NCBI RefSeq assembly: GCF_021130785.1
Contig: NW_025776792.1
Coordinates: forward strand, 67,181-131,180
DNA: 64,000 bases
Direction of reading: 5' to 3'
Origin: Homalodisca vitripennis
Lineage: Eukaryota; Arthropoda; Insecta; Hemiptera; Cicadellidae
The notes beneath the pieces are model-generated. The model searched no databases and had not been told where the DNA came from. It worked only from the letters and a program-made list of their open reading frames with translations. Below are positions 34,962-46,479 of this stretch, piece after piece (position 1 is the stretch's first letter; each line of letters starts with the position of its first letter). Position numbers and translations under genes: made by a program.

Positions 34962-37597
34962 AAAATAAGGATGCAACCTCGGAATGAAAGATAATAAGCT
35001 AAAAATTTGCATACGTCTTTATTTTGATGGTATAAAACTTACCTCAAAAGTCTCATATAATCACGTGTACGCGTCTTTAGATATTTAAGGTCAAAGTTCA
35101 CGAAAATCAGTTTTTTGCAAATATCTCGTTTCCCTTACGCTAAATGACTTTGAAGGTGGTTAGAGAAATTGTAGAACGGAACATTTTCTTCAACTTTTGT
35201 CTAAAGTAATTTTATGTACGTTCAACGCTTTTTGAAGATACAGCGCAAAGAGTAGGGGACCCGCTTACCTGTATATACCGTAATGCGAGGTCAGCCAGTA
35301 GAATACAATAAATAAATGAGTTATATTGTTAATTATTCACAAACTATTATTATTATTACTTAATAATATTATTATTGTTAGCATTATTATCATTAGTATT
35401 AAATTTTTATTATTATTTATTATTTAACATACCATATTTATAGATATTAATTATAAAATTATATATTCTCTAAATAATACTTTTTACCAAACATACAATA
35501 TTAAAAGAAATATTTCAAATAAAGTTTAATTATTTATTTATTATATTTATCCAATAATCAATTTATTAAAATTACAAATATAAAATATTTGTTTTTTATT
35601 ATTAATGATTAATATTTTTGTTTTAATTTTCTTCTTGTTCATCGTCTTCTTCTTTGTTCACTTCAATTTTTTTCCTTTTATATTTTTCATAATAACTTCT
35701 TGCAAAAAATTTAATAAAACTGTTCTGTGTTTCTTCTCCATTAACATCGCCTAGCATTTGATTTGGAGGTGGATAATACTTTGTTTCAACTACAGATGTT
35801 CGAGTATCTTTCTCTAATAAACGCCGCAGCAGCTTCTACTATTCGTAATCGTTCTTCTTCGGTGTGAGCTTTTTTTTTACTCTCGTACCAAGCTTTGGAT
35901 AAAATATTTGACTGTGTGTCACGAAAAGATATAATAGTGAATGGCCCAACCTTAGTTGTAATTATTATATCAGTCAAATACTTCTCCCTTAATTTAGAAA
36001 TGATAGTCTTATCATCCGGTACGTACTCGGTAGGAATATCTTTCAACTCTTTTAATGTAAATTGTGAATCATTATTATATTCTATATACAAAAAAAAAAT
36101 CTCTTTCATGGCCTGTGTGATGTTATCATCTTTGTGATGCTTTTTATCAGTAGGCGTTCGATTTAAAAAAATGAGAGTAGCAAATAGCATGATATTTAGC
36201 CTCAGCAGCTACCAAGTCATGTTCAAAAAAGTATACGATTTTTGACTAATTTTTCCTAACAAGTCGCCTCTTTTTTCAGCCTTCGTCAAAAACGTTTATT
36301 TTTAAAATCAAGAGTACTTACTTTACTGATGGTGCGTTTACACTTTTCTTTTCTTTTTTTTCTGCGACTTCATCAGCTACTTGACCACAAAACAAGCAAG
36401 ATGTTTTAAAATCAAATACCTCTTCTCGTATTTTACGAGATGGACTTTCTGCAGTAGGAGTTTCATCGTCTTCTGCACGTCGCATCGATGCAGCAATTGA
36501 ATTTTTATTTATATACACTTTTCGACAATCAACATGCACCATCACAGAAGTCAAAGTATTTAAATAAATTTATATGACCGTCATTTCTGTCAATACTTGC
36601 AGTTTTTAATGATTGTAATCCACGCACAACACTCACAGAAGCACTTTCTGATATTAATTTATTACAAATAAAAACAAACAATCAGCCATTGCAATTAAAA
36701 GATACACTCAAAATCGTACGTCTGTTAATGCTAAGATGTCGTTTTAAACTAAGGGATAAAATAAATATTTATCGGTATAGAAGTACTAACATAGAGAAAT
36801 GCCCTACCATTCCTATCATCAAGTAAATATCTTCACCACCACTACTGTACTTATACATAAAAATTCCAAACTCATTCGTTACGGTGTGTAGAAAGTCAAC
36901 AAACAAGAAAACCGGTCAACAATGGAACATCTGCTACAGCTTCGCAGAAAACAGCAAAAGTCGTACAAGAGATTTGTATTTCGAGATATAATATTCATAG
37001 TAAATATAGTAATATCGACGAAAAGTATTTCTTTTAATATTGTATATTTGGTAAAAATAAAATAAGTATTATTTAGAGAATATATATAATTTATAATTAA
37101 TATCTATAAATATGGTATATTAAATAATAAACAATAATACAAATGTAATAATAATGATAATAATGATAATCCAATAATAATAGTATTAAGTATTAATAAT
37201 AATAATAATAATAGTTTGTGAATAATTAACAATATAACTCATTTATTTATTGTATTCTACTGGCTGACCTCGCATTATCGTATATACACATGTAAGCGGC
37301 CCCCTACTCTTTGCGCTGTATCTCAAAAAGAGTTGAACGTACACAAAATTACTTTAGACAAAAGTTGAAGAAAATTTTCCGTTCTACAATTTCTCTAACC
37401 ACCTTCGAAGTCATTTAGCGTAAGGGAAACGAGATATTTGCAAAAAACTGATTTTCGTGAACTTTGAACCTTAAATATCTAAAGACGCGTACACGTGATT
37501 ATATGAGACTTTTGAGGAAAGTTTTATACCATCAAAATAAAAACGTATGCAAATTTTTAGCTTATTATCTTTCATTCCGAGGTTGCATCCTTATTTT
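34962..37597. mobile_element. DNA transposon with ~550-bp terminal inverted repeats, unknown superfamily
   Basis: The ends 34962-35513 and 37025-37597 are inverted copies of each other, about 95% identical by eye, starting AAAATAAGGATGCAACCTCG. The inner parts of the TIRs are rich in ATT/AAT triplets. The 2.6-kb element cleanly interrupts a LINE ORF2. The interior encodes, on the minus strand, pieces of one Cys-rich protein (35630-36554). I could not fix a target duplication. The long TIRs and the protein do not match Tc1, hAT, piggyBac or Helitron patterns. Confidence 0.8.
35630..36554 (-). pseudogene. Cys/His-rich protein of the long-TIR element, function unknown
   Basis: From 36554: MTSVMVHVDCRKVYINKNSI, then FDFKTSCLFCGQVADEV. 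After a possible donor (AAAGTAAGT, about 36318-36326) the next block reads KRGDLLGKISQKSYTF and DLVAAEAKYHAICYSHFFK (about 36275-36150), needing a one-base correction in a T6 run. A further frame (36190-35786) reads FTLKELKDIPTEYVPDDKTI and LRIVEAAAAFIRE. The end (about 35800-35630) reads SVVETKYYPPPNQMLGDVNG to an acidic C-terminus. The Cys pairs and DLVAAEAKYH block resemble a family of uncharacterised repetitive proteins in invertebrate genomes, from memory only. No DDE or RT motif is visible, so it may not itself be the transposase. Confidence 0.6.
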
Positions 37598-37599
37598 GG

Positions 37600-39430
37600 C
37601 TTATTTTACTGAGTTATTAAAGCATGTTATAGGAACAAAATAAGAGATGCCAAAAAGAAGGCAAATATGTTAAAAATAAAGTGTTCAGAAAACCAAACTA
37701 AATCATTGTGGAATATTGTAAATAAGTCTAAGAAAGGCTCAAGTGGAACTCATAGTTTGATGATAATGTTTTTACTCCAGATGAATTTAATAATTATTTT
37801 GTAAATGTTACAAAAGAAATCAAACAGACCCTGACTAGTCAAAATACAACTCACTGTGCTTTAGATTTTCTACTTCGTAGAGATATTCCTGAGACTGTAA
37901 CTTGTTTTAGTTTTAATGATGTCTCTGAAAATGATGTACTAAATGTAGTTAAACAGTTGTCCAATAGGTCAAGCAAAGATCATTTTGGTTTCTCAAACAG
38001 ACTAGTAAAAGATACCATCTGCTGTTACATCACTCCTCTTACTGCTCTTATCAATAAGTGTCTGTCTCAAGGTGAATTTCCTAACATTTTAAAAGTTACT
38101 AAGGTGATTCCTGTTTTTAAAAAGGGTAAAAAAGATCAGCTTAACAACTTTAGACCTATTGCAATTGTTCCTGTCTTATCTAAGGTAATAGAAATTATAA
38201 TCAGCAAACAGCTTATGCATTACATGGAGTTTAACAAGTTAAAATCTGTAGTTCACAATTTGGTTTTAGAAAAGGTCTTTCTACAGCCAATGCCTTAATA
38301 AAATTGGTGGAACAAATTCTAGGCTGCTTTGAAGAAAAGGAACTTGCTGCGGTCACCTTTTGTGACCTTAGCAAGGCCTTTGACTGCGTGTCTCACGAGC
38401 TGTTAGTAAACAAACTTCAGCACTATAAAATTGAAGGCTCTGCCTTAAAAATTTTCCAAAGTTACCTGAAGAATCGCAAACAATATGTAGTAAGCAACAA
38501 CAAGGAATCAAGCAGTCTAGATGTGAATTGTGGTGTCCCGCAAGGGTCAGTGCTTGGCCCCATACTTTTTATTATTATGATCAATGATTTAAGTGAATGT
38601 GTACCTGCGGATGTCGTCCTCTATGCTGATGACACTACAATCATAAATAAATAACCTAGTAGCAGTCTAGCATTGGCACAAGCTAAATCAAATCAAAATC
38701 TCATTCAAAATTGGTTGACTGCTAATGAATTGGTATTAAATACAAATAAAACAGTGACAACCTTTTTTGGCCTTAAAGAAAAACCAGAACAACGCACAGA
38801 AAATCCAACTTTTTTGGCCTAACCCTTGATCCAACACTAAGTTGGCATCAACACATAATTGGTCTCAAAATTAAACTTAGCAGAAGCATTTATGCCTTAA
38901 AACGCTTATGTGGTGAATTGGACCAGAACGGGATCCGCACTACCTATTTTGGTATTTTTCAATCACATATTACCTATGGTCTTGTTGTATGGTGTGGAGC
39001 CTCCCATGCTGAAGAGGGATTTATATTACAGAAAAAGCTATCTGTATCATTGCCGGAGCTGGTAGGCTTGATCACTGTAGGGATATTTTTGTACAGCTAA
39101 GGATTCTCACTCTACCTTGTGTGTATATAATGCAATGCTTGTTGTACCTTAGAAAAAATGAAGACAGAATTATGCTCAGAAATGAAATCAACTCATACAA
39201 TACAAGAAATAGCCATTTAATAAATCTACCTCCACATAGACTTAGCAAAAGTGAAAAAAACCCTCTGCACATTGCATCTAGATTTATGAATAAATTGCCT
39301 ATGAAAATGAAAAAATTAAAAGACTGTTCTTTTAAATCAAAATTATATAATTTCTTGTTAAATAATGCATTTTATTCAATAAGTGAGTTTTTATTGAGTC
39401 AATGGACTGACAATGACTTCTTTAACTAGT
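37600..39430 (+). pseudogene. LINE reverse transcriptase (continuation of the split ORF2)
   Basis: Linker VIKACYRNKIRDAKKKANML and LWNIVNKSKKGSSG, then SNRSSKDHFGFSNRLVKDTI (fingers) and VTKVIPVFKKGKKDQLNNFR. A shift near 38260 follows, then TFCDLSKAFDCVSHELLVNK, CGVPQGSVLGPILFIIMIND and DVVLYADDTTI (catalytic YADD). There is a stop near 38652, a degraded thumb with LTLDPTLSWHQHIIGLK, ITYGLVVWCGASH, and the C-terminus LHIASRFMNKLPMKMKKLKD. At least three frame breaks. Confidence 0.78.
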
Positions 39431-39689
39431 GAAGTACAATTATTATAAATTATACTGACCTGCCTATGTATTTGTGTGAAATATCTTGTGGCCAATAAAT
39501 TATTCTATTCTATACAAAAAAGTAAATGTTAATCTTTTATAATTTTAAAATACATTTGGAATAAATGTACAACTAAAAAGTATTTTGCTTACTCTAGGTA
39601 GACCCTCTAGACAAGGTTGAAAGTTATAGCTGTCCGAATCTGTCCTATTTTTAAGAAGTGTTATCTGTTTTTAGAAGTGTTATATATAT

Positions 39690-40713
39690 TGGAAGTTTTT
39701 AACACATATTTCATATACAATGTGAGTTTAAGTATAGATACACTATTTAGTTTCTGATGGATAAAGATGGAGGAATGGAACTTGGGATACTTTTTAGGAA
39801 ATAGAAGTAAAATTTTACTTTTTTCTGTTATAACTTTGCCCATTTCCCCAAAATAGGATTTGGGGCGGGGGTGGCTCAAAGATTTTAAATGAATAGACCT
39901 ATTAAAGTAACACCTCATCTGAAAGGGCTTGATAAATGAAGGACAGTGGAAACTAGCTTTATATCTCTACCTAGTACAAAATGGCAGCTCATTGAAATTA
40001 ATTAAGTTAAAAGCATGGGTGGATCCTGCTCAACCTTTAATGGACAAAGATAGAAAAATTAAACTCAACATTTAATTTCCTCCAAGAAACAGAAGCAAAC
40101 CATTTCCCCCAAATGGGCTTTTCGAGGGGCAGTTTAAAATGTTTAAATGTAAAGTTACAGTAGCACTAGTAATTACAGTTATTTTAAGCAATAAAACGGC
40201 TAAAACGTACTAACCTGCGCTTTTATATCTTTTTAAACTGCTGTCCCAGGACAGTTTGACAATGTCCAAGCCTATTATAGAAACTGGAAATGGCACGCTG
40301 TATGAATTCACACAGGATTGTTTTGAATTTCCACAATCCTGTACATATTCTGTACCTAAGGTTATTAATGCACTGGGGTTTCGTTTTATAGACGTTGTTT
40401 TTAATGTGACCCCACACAAAGTAGTCAAGTGGGGAGATAAGTGGAGCTTCCCACTGTTCTTCTTTTATCAAGACTTTCAAATGAGGTGTCACTTAATGGG
40501 TCCTTACATTTAAAAGGTTTGAGCCACCCTCCCCTCAAATCCCATTTTGGGGAAGTGGGCAAAGTTGTAACAGTGACTAAAAAGTTCACCTCTATTTCCT
40601 AGAAAGGTGTCCAGAGTTCCATCCCTCAATCTTTATCCATCTAAAACTAAACAGCGTATCCATAATTTAAACTCACACTGAAAATGAAATACATATGTGT
40701 TAAAAACTTCTAC
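39690..40713. mobile_element. TIR element (~260-bp imperfect TIRs) with a mariner-like transposase scrap
   Basis: 39690-39960 and 40455-40713 are imperfect inverted copies (shared blocks GATGGATAAAGAT, ACTTTGCCCA, TTCCCCAAAAT, GGGTGGCTCAAA). A third, weaker copy of the same unit lies internally at about 40030-40160. Between the arms, 40223-40420 on the minus strand reads PLDYFVWGHIKNNVYKTKPQ and FIQRAISSFYNRLGHCQTVL, the C-terminal end of a mariner-like transposase. It is a deleted element. Confidence 0.65.
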
Positions 40714-41252
40714 CATGTTAATCTTCAATCCTAATGTTCAAAATTACAAAACTAGATCCAAGGACAGTGCTGTGGTTGGCCTACATATACTAAGTAATAC
40801 TGCAAATAGAAATTTAAAGATATATATTCCCTCAGACCTTTAACAAATAAATATCATAAGTCGCTCTTGTATGATATATTTTGAAATTAGTTTTAAATAA
40901 CCCTTTTTTATTCATTAAATGAATTATTTAGTTTTGATAATCTTATTTTTTAATGAATTTTCATATAGAAGTTGTTAAATTGTTTGATTTATTTCAGTTT
41001 GTGTGCTGTTATTGTTACATTTCTAATTAAATTTATATTTTAAACTTGTTCATTTATAGTTTATATTAATTTATTAACATGTTAACCTGTTGATGTAGTA
41101 TATCGCAGTTGAGTCTCTTTTTATTATTACTATTTATCTAGACAAGAATTATAACCACTTGAAATAAGCTGACTTACAAACTAGTTTTGTGCAAAAACTG
41201 TGAAGTGAATATAGTTAAAACTTGTATAAGAACTGTATTTCTATTGTTGTAG
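40714..41252. other. 3' end of the large GMC intron
   Basis: AT-rich DNA ending in a pyrimidine-rich stretch and the acceptor TTGTTGTAG (AG at 41251-41252). Confidence 0.55.
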
Positions 41253-43146
41253 AGATCAGTGTGGCGAGACACATGAAACATACTCTAATTGGCTTCATGA
41301 AGAAAATACTTGCTCAGATTCTCAAGATATTGGTGATTTTGGAAGTTCTCTGATTAAAGACATTTACACATCTATCAAAAAGGCAGAATATGATTTAGCC
41401 AATCCATCAGATTACCCTCCCCACTACAGTCCTCAGGAGGGAGAAGAGTTTGATTTCATCATTGTTGGTTCCGGCTCAGCGGGGGCTGTCATTGCCAACC
41501 GCTTGTCTGAGATCTCAGAGTGGAACATACTCCTTCTTGAAGCTGGTGGTAACCCTACAAAAACTACTGAGATACCCAGTGTTTACATGGCACTTTCTAA
41601 GTCTGAGTTGGATTGGCAGTACCAAACAGATCAGTCTGAGGATAACTGTCTCGGGATGGTAAACAATAGTTGTAATATGCCAAGAGGAAAAGTGCTTGGA
41701 GGCACAAGTGCGATTAATGGGAATATGTATGTTAGAGGAAACTGGAGAGATTTTGATTCATGGGCAGCTGCAGGAAATGAAGGCTGGGATTATGAAAATG
41801 TTCTAAAATATTTCAAAAAATCAGAAAACATTAAATCAAAAGAGGTTCTGCAAACTTCTAATTATCAAAATTACCATGGAGAAAATGGATTTTTAACAGT
41901 AGATTCATTTAATGATTATGGATTAGATGGTTTAATTAGTGGATTTGCGGAAGGAATGAAAGAACTTGGATATGATACTAATATGGATGTAAATGGAGAA
42001 TCCCAAACTGGGTTTGCAAAAGTACAAGGAACAATTATTAATGGAAAACGTTGCAGTACTGCTAAAGCTTTTTTAAGTCCAATTAAGGACAGAACAAATC
42101 TGAAAATTTCTAAAAACTCTTTAGTGACCAAGCTAATTATGGGTAAAACTACTAAGACAGCACATGGGGTGACATTTTTGGATAAACAAGGTAAAGAGAT
42201 CCAAGTCAGAGCAAGAAAAGAAGTCATTATTTCTGCTGGTGCTATAAACTCTCCACAGCTTCTAATGTTATCAGGAATTGGACCCAGAAAACACTTAGAA
42301 GAGTTGGGCATTGAGGTGATCCAAGATTTGCCTGTAGGTGAGAAACTACATGATCACATGATAATGGTAGGACTTGTGTTGTCTTTTAATTACACAAGAG
42401 AAATCAAGTCAATTACTGATCATATGTATGACTTTCTGAAAACAAGTAACAGCAAATTATCAAGTATAGGTATGTTGGGGTACTCAACTTTTATAAATAC
42501 ACTTGAAAACAAAATTGATTTTCCGGATATGCAGATACAACATGGTAACTTTGAAGTTAATGATGTAAAATCACTTGCTTTAATTTTAGATCGTTTGGGT
42601 CTTAGGGAAGAAATAAGTAAGCAGTATCATGAAATCAATTCTAAGAGATACATTGTACTGTTACTACCAACATTGCTTAGACCGGCCAGCACAGGTAAGA
42701 TATTGCTGTCATCTACAGATCCCACTGACAAACCACAAATCATAACAGGATTCCTATCAAACGATGATGATTTTGAAACACTTTTGCGCACAACTGAGTT
42801 CATTTCAAAATTTTCCTCAACAAAAGCAATGAGGAAACTAGACACACAGTTCCATGAGATAGCTCCACCTGCTTGTACAGTTCATCCTTTATCATCAAGA
42901 GAATTTAGGAAGTGTGCACTAAGACATCTCACATCGACCTGCTGGCATCAGACGTCCACATGCAAAATGGGATCTGAAAAAGACCCCACTGCGGTAGTCA
43001 ACCCCCAACTGCAGGTGAGAGGTGTGAGACAGCTGCGAGTAGCGGACGCTTCCATCATGCCTTCAGTTGTCAGCGGCAATACCAATGCGGCGGTTATCAT
43101 GATTGGTGAAAAGGCAGCAGACTTAATCAAGGAAAGTTGGTTGTAG
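41253..43146 (+). CDS. GMC-family FAD-dependent oxidoreductase, main exon (glucose dehydrogenase-like)
   Basis: Flavin-dependent alcohol/sugar dehydrogenase of the glucose-methanol-choline family, probably secreted. With exon 1 the protein is 650 residues, normal for insect members. Visible in order: mature N-terminus DQCGETHETYSN; FAD-binding DFIIVGSGSAGAVIANRLSE (Gly-rich loop near 92-97); LLLEAGG; first GMC signature PRGKVLGGTSAINGNMY (about 163-180); second signature GAINSPQLLMLSGIG (349-363); catalytic His585 in STCWHQTSTCKMG; and MPSVVSGNTNAAVIMIGEKA, with Asn629 at the second active-site position, as is common in insect relatives. The frame is open upstream to the acceptor at 41251-41252, well before the first GMC motif. 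The substrate cannot be told from sequence. AATAAA lies about 60 bp after the stop. No lesion is seen. Confidence 0.93.
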
Positions 43147-43202
43147 AAATACTTGACTGATGAAAAATATGGTTACATCTTAATGTAATTACACAGGTTG
43201 GT

Positions 43203-43208
43203 GAATAA
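43203..43208 (+). terminator. Poly(A) signal of the GMC gene
   Basis: AATAAA about 60 bp after the stop codon, followed by A-rich sequence. It is the first good signal downstream. Confidence 0.6.
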
Positions 43209-43256
43209 AAAAAATTATATAAATTGTACAGACTTACATAGGAATCTAAAAAATTC

Positions 43257-43258
<2 letters not shown>

Positions 43259-43301
<43 letters not shown>
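43259..43301. repeat. (TA)n microsatellite
   Basis: Pure TA dinucleotide tract. Confidence 0.95.
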
Positions 43302-43303
<2 letters not shown>

Positions 43304-43926
43304 ACCCAAAGGTCATACTGAATTTTGGATATACTGTAGTTAGAGCAATTAGTAAGTAAAAATTAAAGGCTGCACGATCACTCCCTTTACATTCTTGACA
43401 AAAAACTACAATAATTATTATAGCTCAATACTTTACAAAAGAAAAAAAACCAATCCTTTTCTCAGTGTGTTGCCTATAATTTTTTTCTGTGAATTTTACC
43501 TTATGAATGGTAAAAATACCATATAAACTTGTAACAAGATTATATTTTATATTTTTAGTACTTTTTATGATGAATAGCAAGCCAATGTACACAAAGATAT
43601 GATACAGAACTGGAAAATTTGCAAATAAATAATAAATTGCTAAAAGCTGAATTTCTTCATTCATTCTTTTCACCTTGTCCATTCCAACAGTGGTAAGAAA
43701 TTACGAGACGACTGGTAGAGGTCAAGAAAGAGAGCATTGGTTCAGATGTACTGTAGTTACTATGACATAATAAATGGCTTCATGTATTATTTTATTTATG
43801 GTTTTTATTTGAGAAGTCAAATTAGTAATGTTATAAAATAAAACTGCTAAGTAAATTATCTAAAGATGTTTTAATAAACTTTGAAATCAGATACATTTCA
43901 GATAAACATAAACAAATATTACTATA

Positions 43927-44410
43927 CTAGCTGTTACCCGCGGCTTCGCACGCAATCTTTAGTACCTAAGCCCTTATATTACTTAGTAAAAGCAATTATG
44001 ATGTAATATGATTGGAGTTCTATAAAAATGTTACAACGTAAGTAGGCATACATCAGGTAGATATTATTTAAGTTCATAGTAAATAGCATCAGAGTTTAAT
44101 TTAATTATTATATCATGTTTGGCACATGTAGGAGCATTTCTGGTTCTAATTAATTATGTACATAACGTTACAGCTGAATCTGCCTTGTCATCCCGATCAA
44201 GAAAACACAAACCTCGGATCACACAGGTCTCAGAAACTCACTTCGGTCAAAAAGCGTTTATTTCCAGTCCTTGTCATATATTTCAGGTCTAAGATATCTC
44301 CAGGACCATAGTAAAGTTTGCCTTGTTGTTCTGACGAAGAAAAAATATATACTCGTATACTTACGTAGGACCGAGATGCCTACTTCGGTTGAAAAGTGCC
44401 TACTTAAGAC
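43927..44410 (-). mobile_element. Helitron 3' end, second family member
   Basis: The minus strand ends GTGCGAAGCCGCGGGTAACA then CTAG|T at 43930-43927, the same hairpin-plus-CTAG terminus as the Helitron at 12944. The body extends to higher coordinates. I found no 5' TC terminus, so the right boundary is arbitrary. No helicase sequence is visible. Confidence 0.6.
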
Positions 44411-44416
44411 CGTTTA

Positions 44417-44640
44417 AATTCACTTACCAGTGTAGTCTTTTGGTGTTGGCTTGCCCCAGTAGACTTAGTCCACCAAACTGTAGACATGAGCTCCATTAGA
44501 AATAAGCTGACAAGTTAACATTCCATCTACATAATCATCTTGCTTAGACCACCCAAAGTTGTGCCTGAAGATTACAGCCTCCTGGCTGATGTCTGCAGTC
44601 CTCATGTTTGGTCTTCCTTCATCTGTGCTATTGTGCTGTT
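44417..44640 (-). other. Unidentified ORF-like segment with a donor-like end
   Basis: The minus strand reads DEGRPNMRTADISQEAVIFR, then HNFGWSKQDDYVDGMLTCQL, an in-frame stop, VYWGKPTPKDYTG and then GTAAGTG, a good splice donor. I do not recognise the protein. It lies directly 5' of the Helitron terminus in the same orientation, so a captured exon is possible but unproven. Confidence 0.3.
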
Positions 44641-44644
44641 TATT

Positions 44645-46475
44645 TGAGCCTCTACTACATTAATAGCTTTTTTGTGGGCACTGATAGTAAATTATGATAC
44701 CAATGCTGTTTCTTCAGTGTTGTCCTTTGAAGCTTATTTTCTAAAGTTGTGACAATATTTAACTTGCCTTTTTTGTTGAGATGTAGGCCATGGGAAGTAA
44801 AAAAATCAAGGCAAAAGATGAAGAAGTTGCACATTGTGATGTTTGTCTACAGTCCTCTGAATTTCCAAATCAGCTCTAGTTATCTTCAAGTCAAAGTTTG
44901 GAGTGTTGTGTTGTATAGAACTGTGGCCAATATAAGTTTGGTGTTTTTCCTATTTCTGATCAGTTAATGGATGCCATCTGTTAAATGTTTGATACTAATA
45001 GACTCAAAATTATTTTATTTTTATTTTTAGACTCATGTTATTTGCTTCTGTTAAAACAAAACGGCAATGTTTGTTAGATCTTCACACAACCTTTTAATCT
45101 TTTGAGTGACTTAGTTGAATTTAGTCCCACTCCTCTTCACATAAGAACAAACATTCAAATTAGTTTTACTCTTAATAAGATTTTCCATTACTGACTGACA
45201 TTATTACTAATTTATTCCTTAATCATCTGGTTTGGAATGGTTTTAAATAATCTTGTTCTCCAAGGGTGTTTTGGAGATTTTTTCTTTTATCACAATTAAT
45301 ACTACTGATACTTGAAGTACTGGAAGTATGTTTAAGACCCTTGGCTGTTTGCCATGATTCATTTGTCTATAAGTGTTCTAGGGGTGGATAAGAAGGTAGA
45401 CATTTATTTTGATTATTTTTTATTTGATAAATCACTATCTGTAAAGCAGTGTTATTATCATCTCGGACAAGTTCAATATTTAGTTTTGACTATTATTTTC
45501 TTCCTTTAGATGATTTAATTTCCTCTTAAGAATTTCTTACCGCAAAAAAGTCTGGATTGATTTTGCACAATTTTTCTTAAGTTCAGAAATTTTTATCACT
45601 CAATTTTGAAGCTCAAAGATTGTATTGTTTTATTTATCAAGGTTTGTATGCACCTATCTGTAAGTGCGTTAATCTGAAATGGAAAATCCAGATCTTGAGT
45701 AGTGTTTGTTGATGTATCCTATGTTCAAAGGATGTTGAATCATTATTTTTTTATGTGATCAAAGGTGTTTTGGGTTTTGGTGTTTGTAGTAGTCCAGCTG
45801 GGGTATTTGCTGGCAAGTTGTTGCTTGCCTTACAGAACTTGAGGTTTAATCAAAAGATTTGGCATTACTTGCTTTTTAAATTTCAATCAGCGCCTTTAGA
45901 TATGTTTCTTTATTTTTTGAACTTACATGTTCCAAAGAGGTATTATTTGCATCTGTTTTGAATGTAATGAAATGAGGTCATTCTATTCACTGTATTTGTT
46001 TCCGTGGTAGAAAAAAAATTAAATTAATTTTTTACAACGCTTTTGTATGTTTCTCTATCAACCTTCGCTATGCTAGCAGTCCAGAACGGGTGACCTTTTA
46101 CTTTACCAAAAACAAGATCATTTACTTTAAGTCCATTTCCATTCAAATGTAAAAAACACAATTCAATTATCAAATGCACTTTGGTGGAATTCAGTGGTAA
46201 CTACTCGGTTCATCACCAACTGAAACACCAGTAAATAAGTCAAATAAAACAGTATATCTCCAACTTTGAACTTTTTTCAAATCCATTAGTCATTTTTGGT
46301 ATAGTATACAATCATGTAAATCATTTTTTTTTTTATTTACGATAAATCCATTACCACATAAATAAAAGTCTAAAATGAATTTAATCTTAAAAACAACAAC
46401 AAATTCCATATTTACTTACCACAATGATGCTGTAAATAGGCATAACTGTAATTATTACAACACCGGTAATCCACA
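44645..46475. other. Intergenic AT-rich DNA, nothing recognised
   Basis: Short open frames only, with no protein-like composition and no terminal repeats that I can define. Confidence 0.45.
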
Positions 46476-46479
46476 CATT

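Larger units (their letters stand above)
32600..39515 (+). mobile_element. CR1/Jockey-group LINE interrupted by a 2.6-kb TIR element
   Basis: Plus strand: ORF1 32664-33897, endonuclease about 33900-34500, linker to 34961, then the foreign element 34962-37597. After it the ORF2 linker and RT resume at about 37600-39430, with a short-repeat tail AATAAATTATTCTATTCTAT at about 39496-39515. Its organisation matches the minus-strand LINE at 19575-24110 (PHD-like ORF1, similar EN and RT motifs). Confidence 0.78.

Noticed and set aside
35340..37210. ATT/AAT-rich tracts considered as a CRISPR-like or satellite array
   Set aside because: The triplet runs are irregular, have no spacer structure, and form the inner part of the inverted termini at 34962-37597.
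43127..43309. Open frame made of Ile-Tyr repeats (also 61710-61934)
   Set aside because: Translation of TA microsatellites.
45755..45961. 68-codon plus-strand open frame
   Set aside because: Composition is like random AT-rich DNA and no flanking signals are visible.
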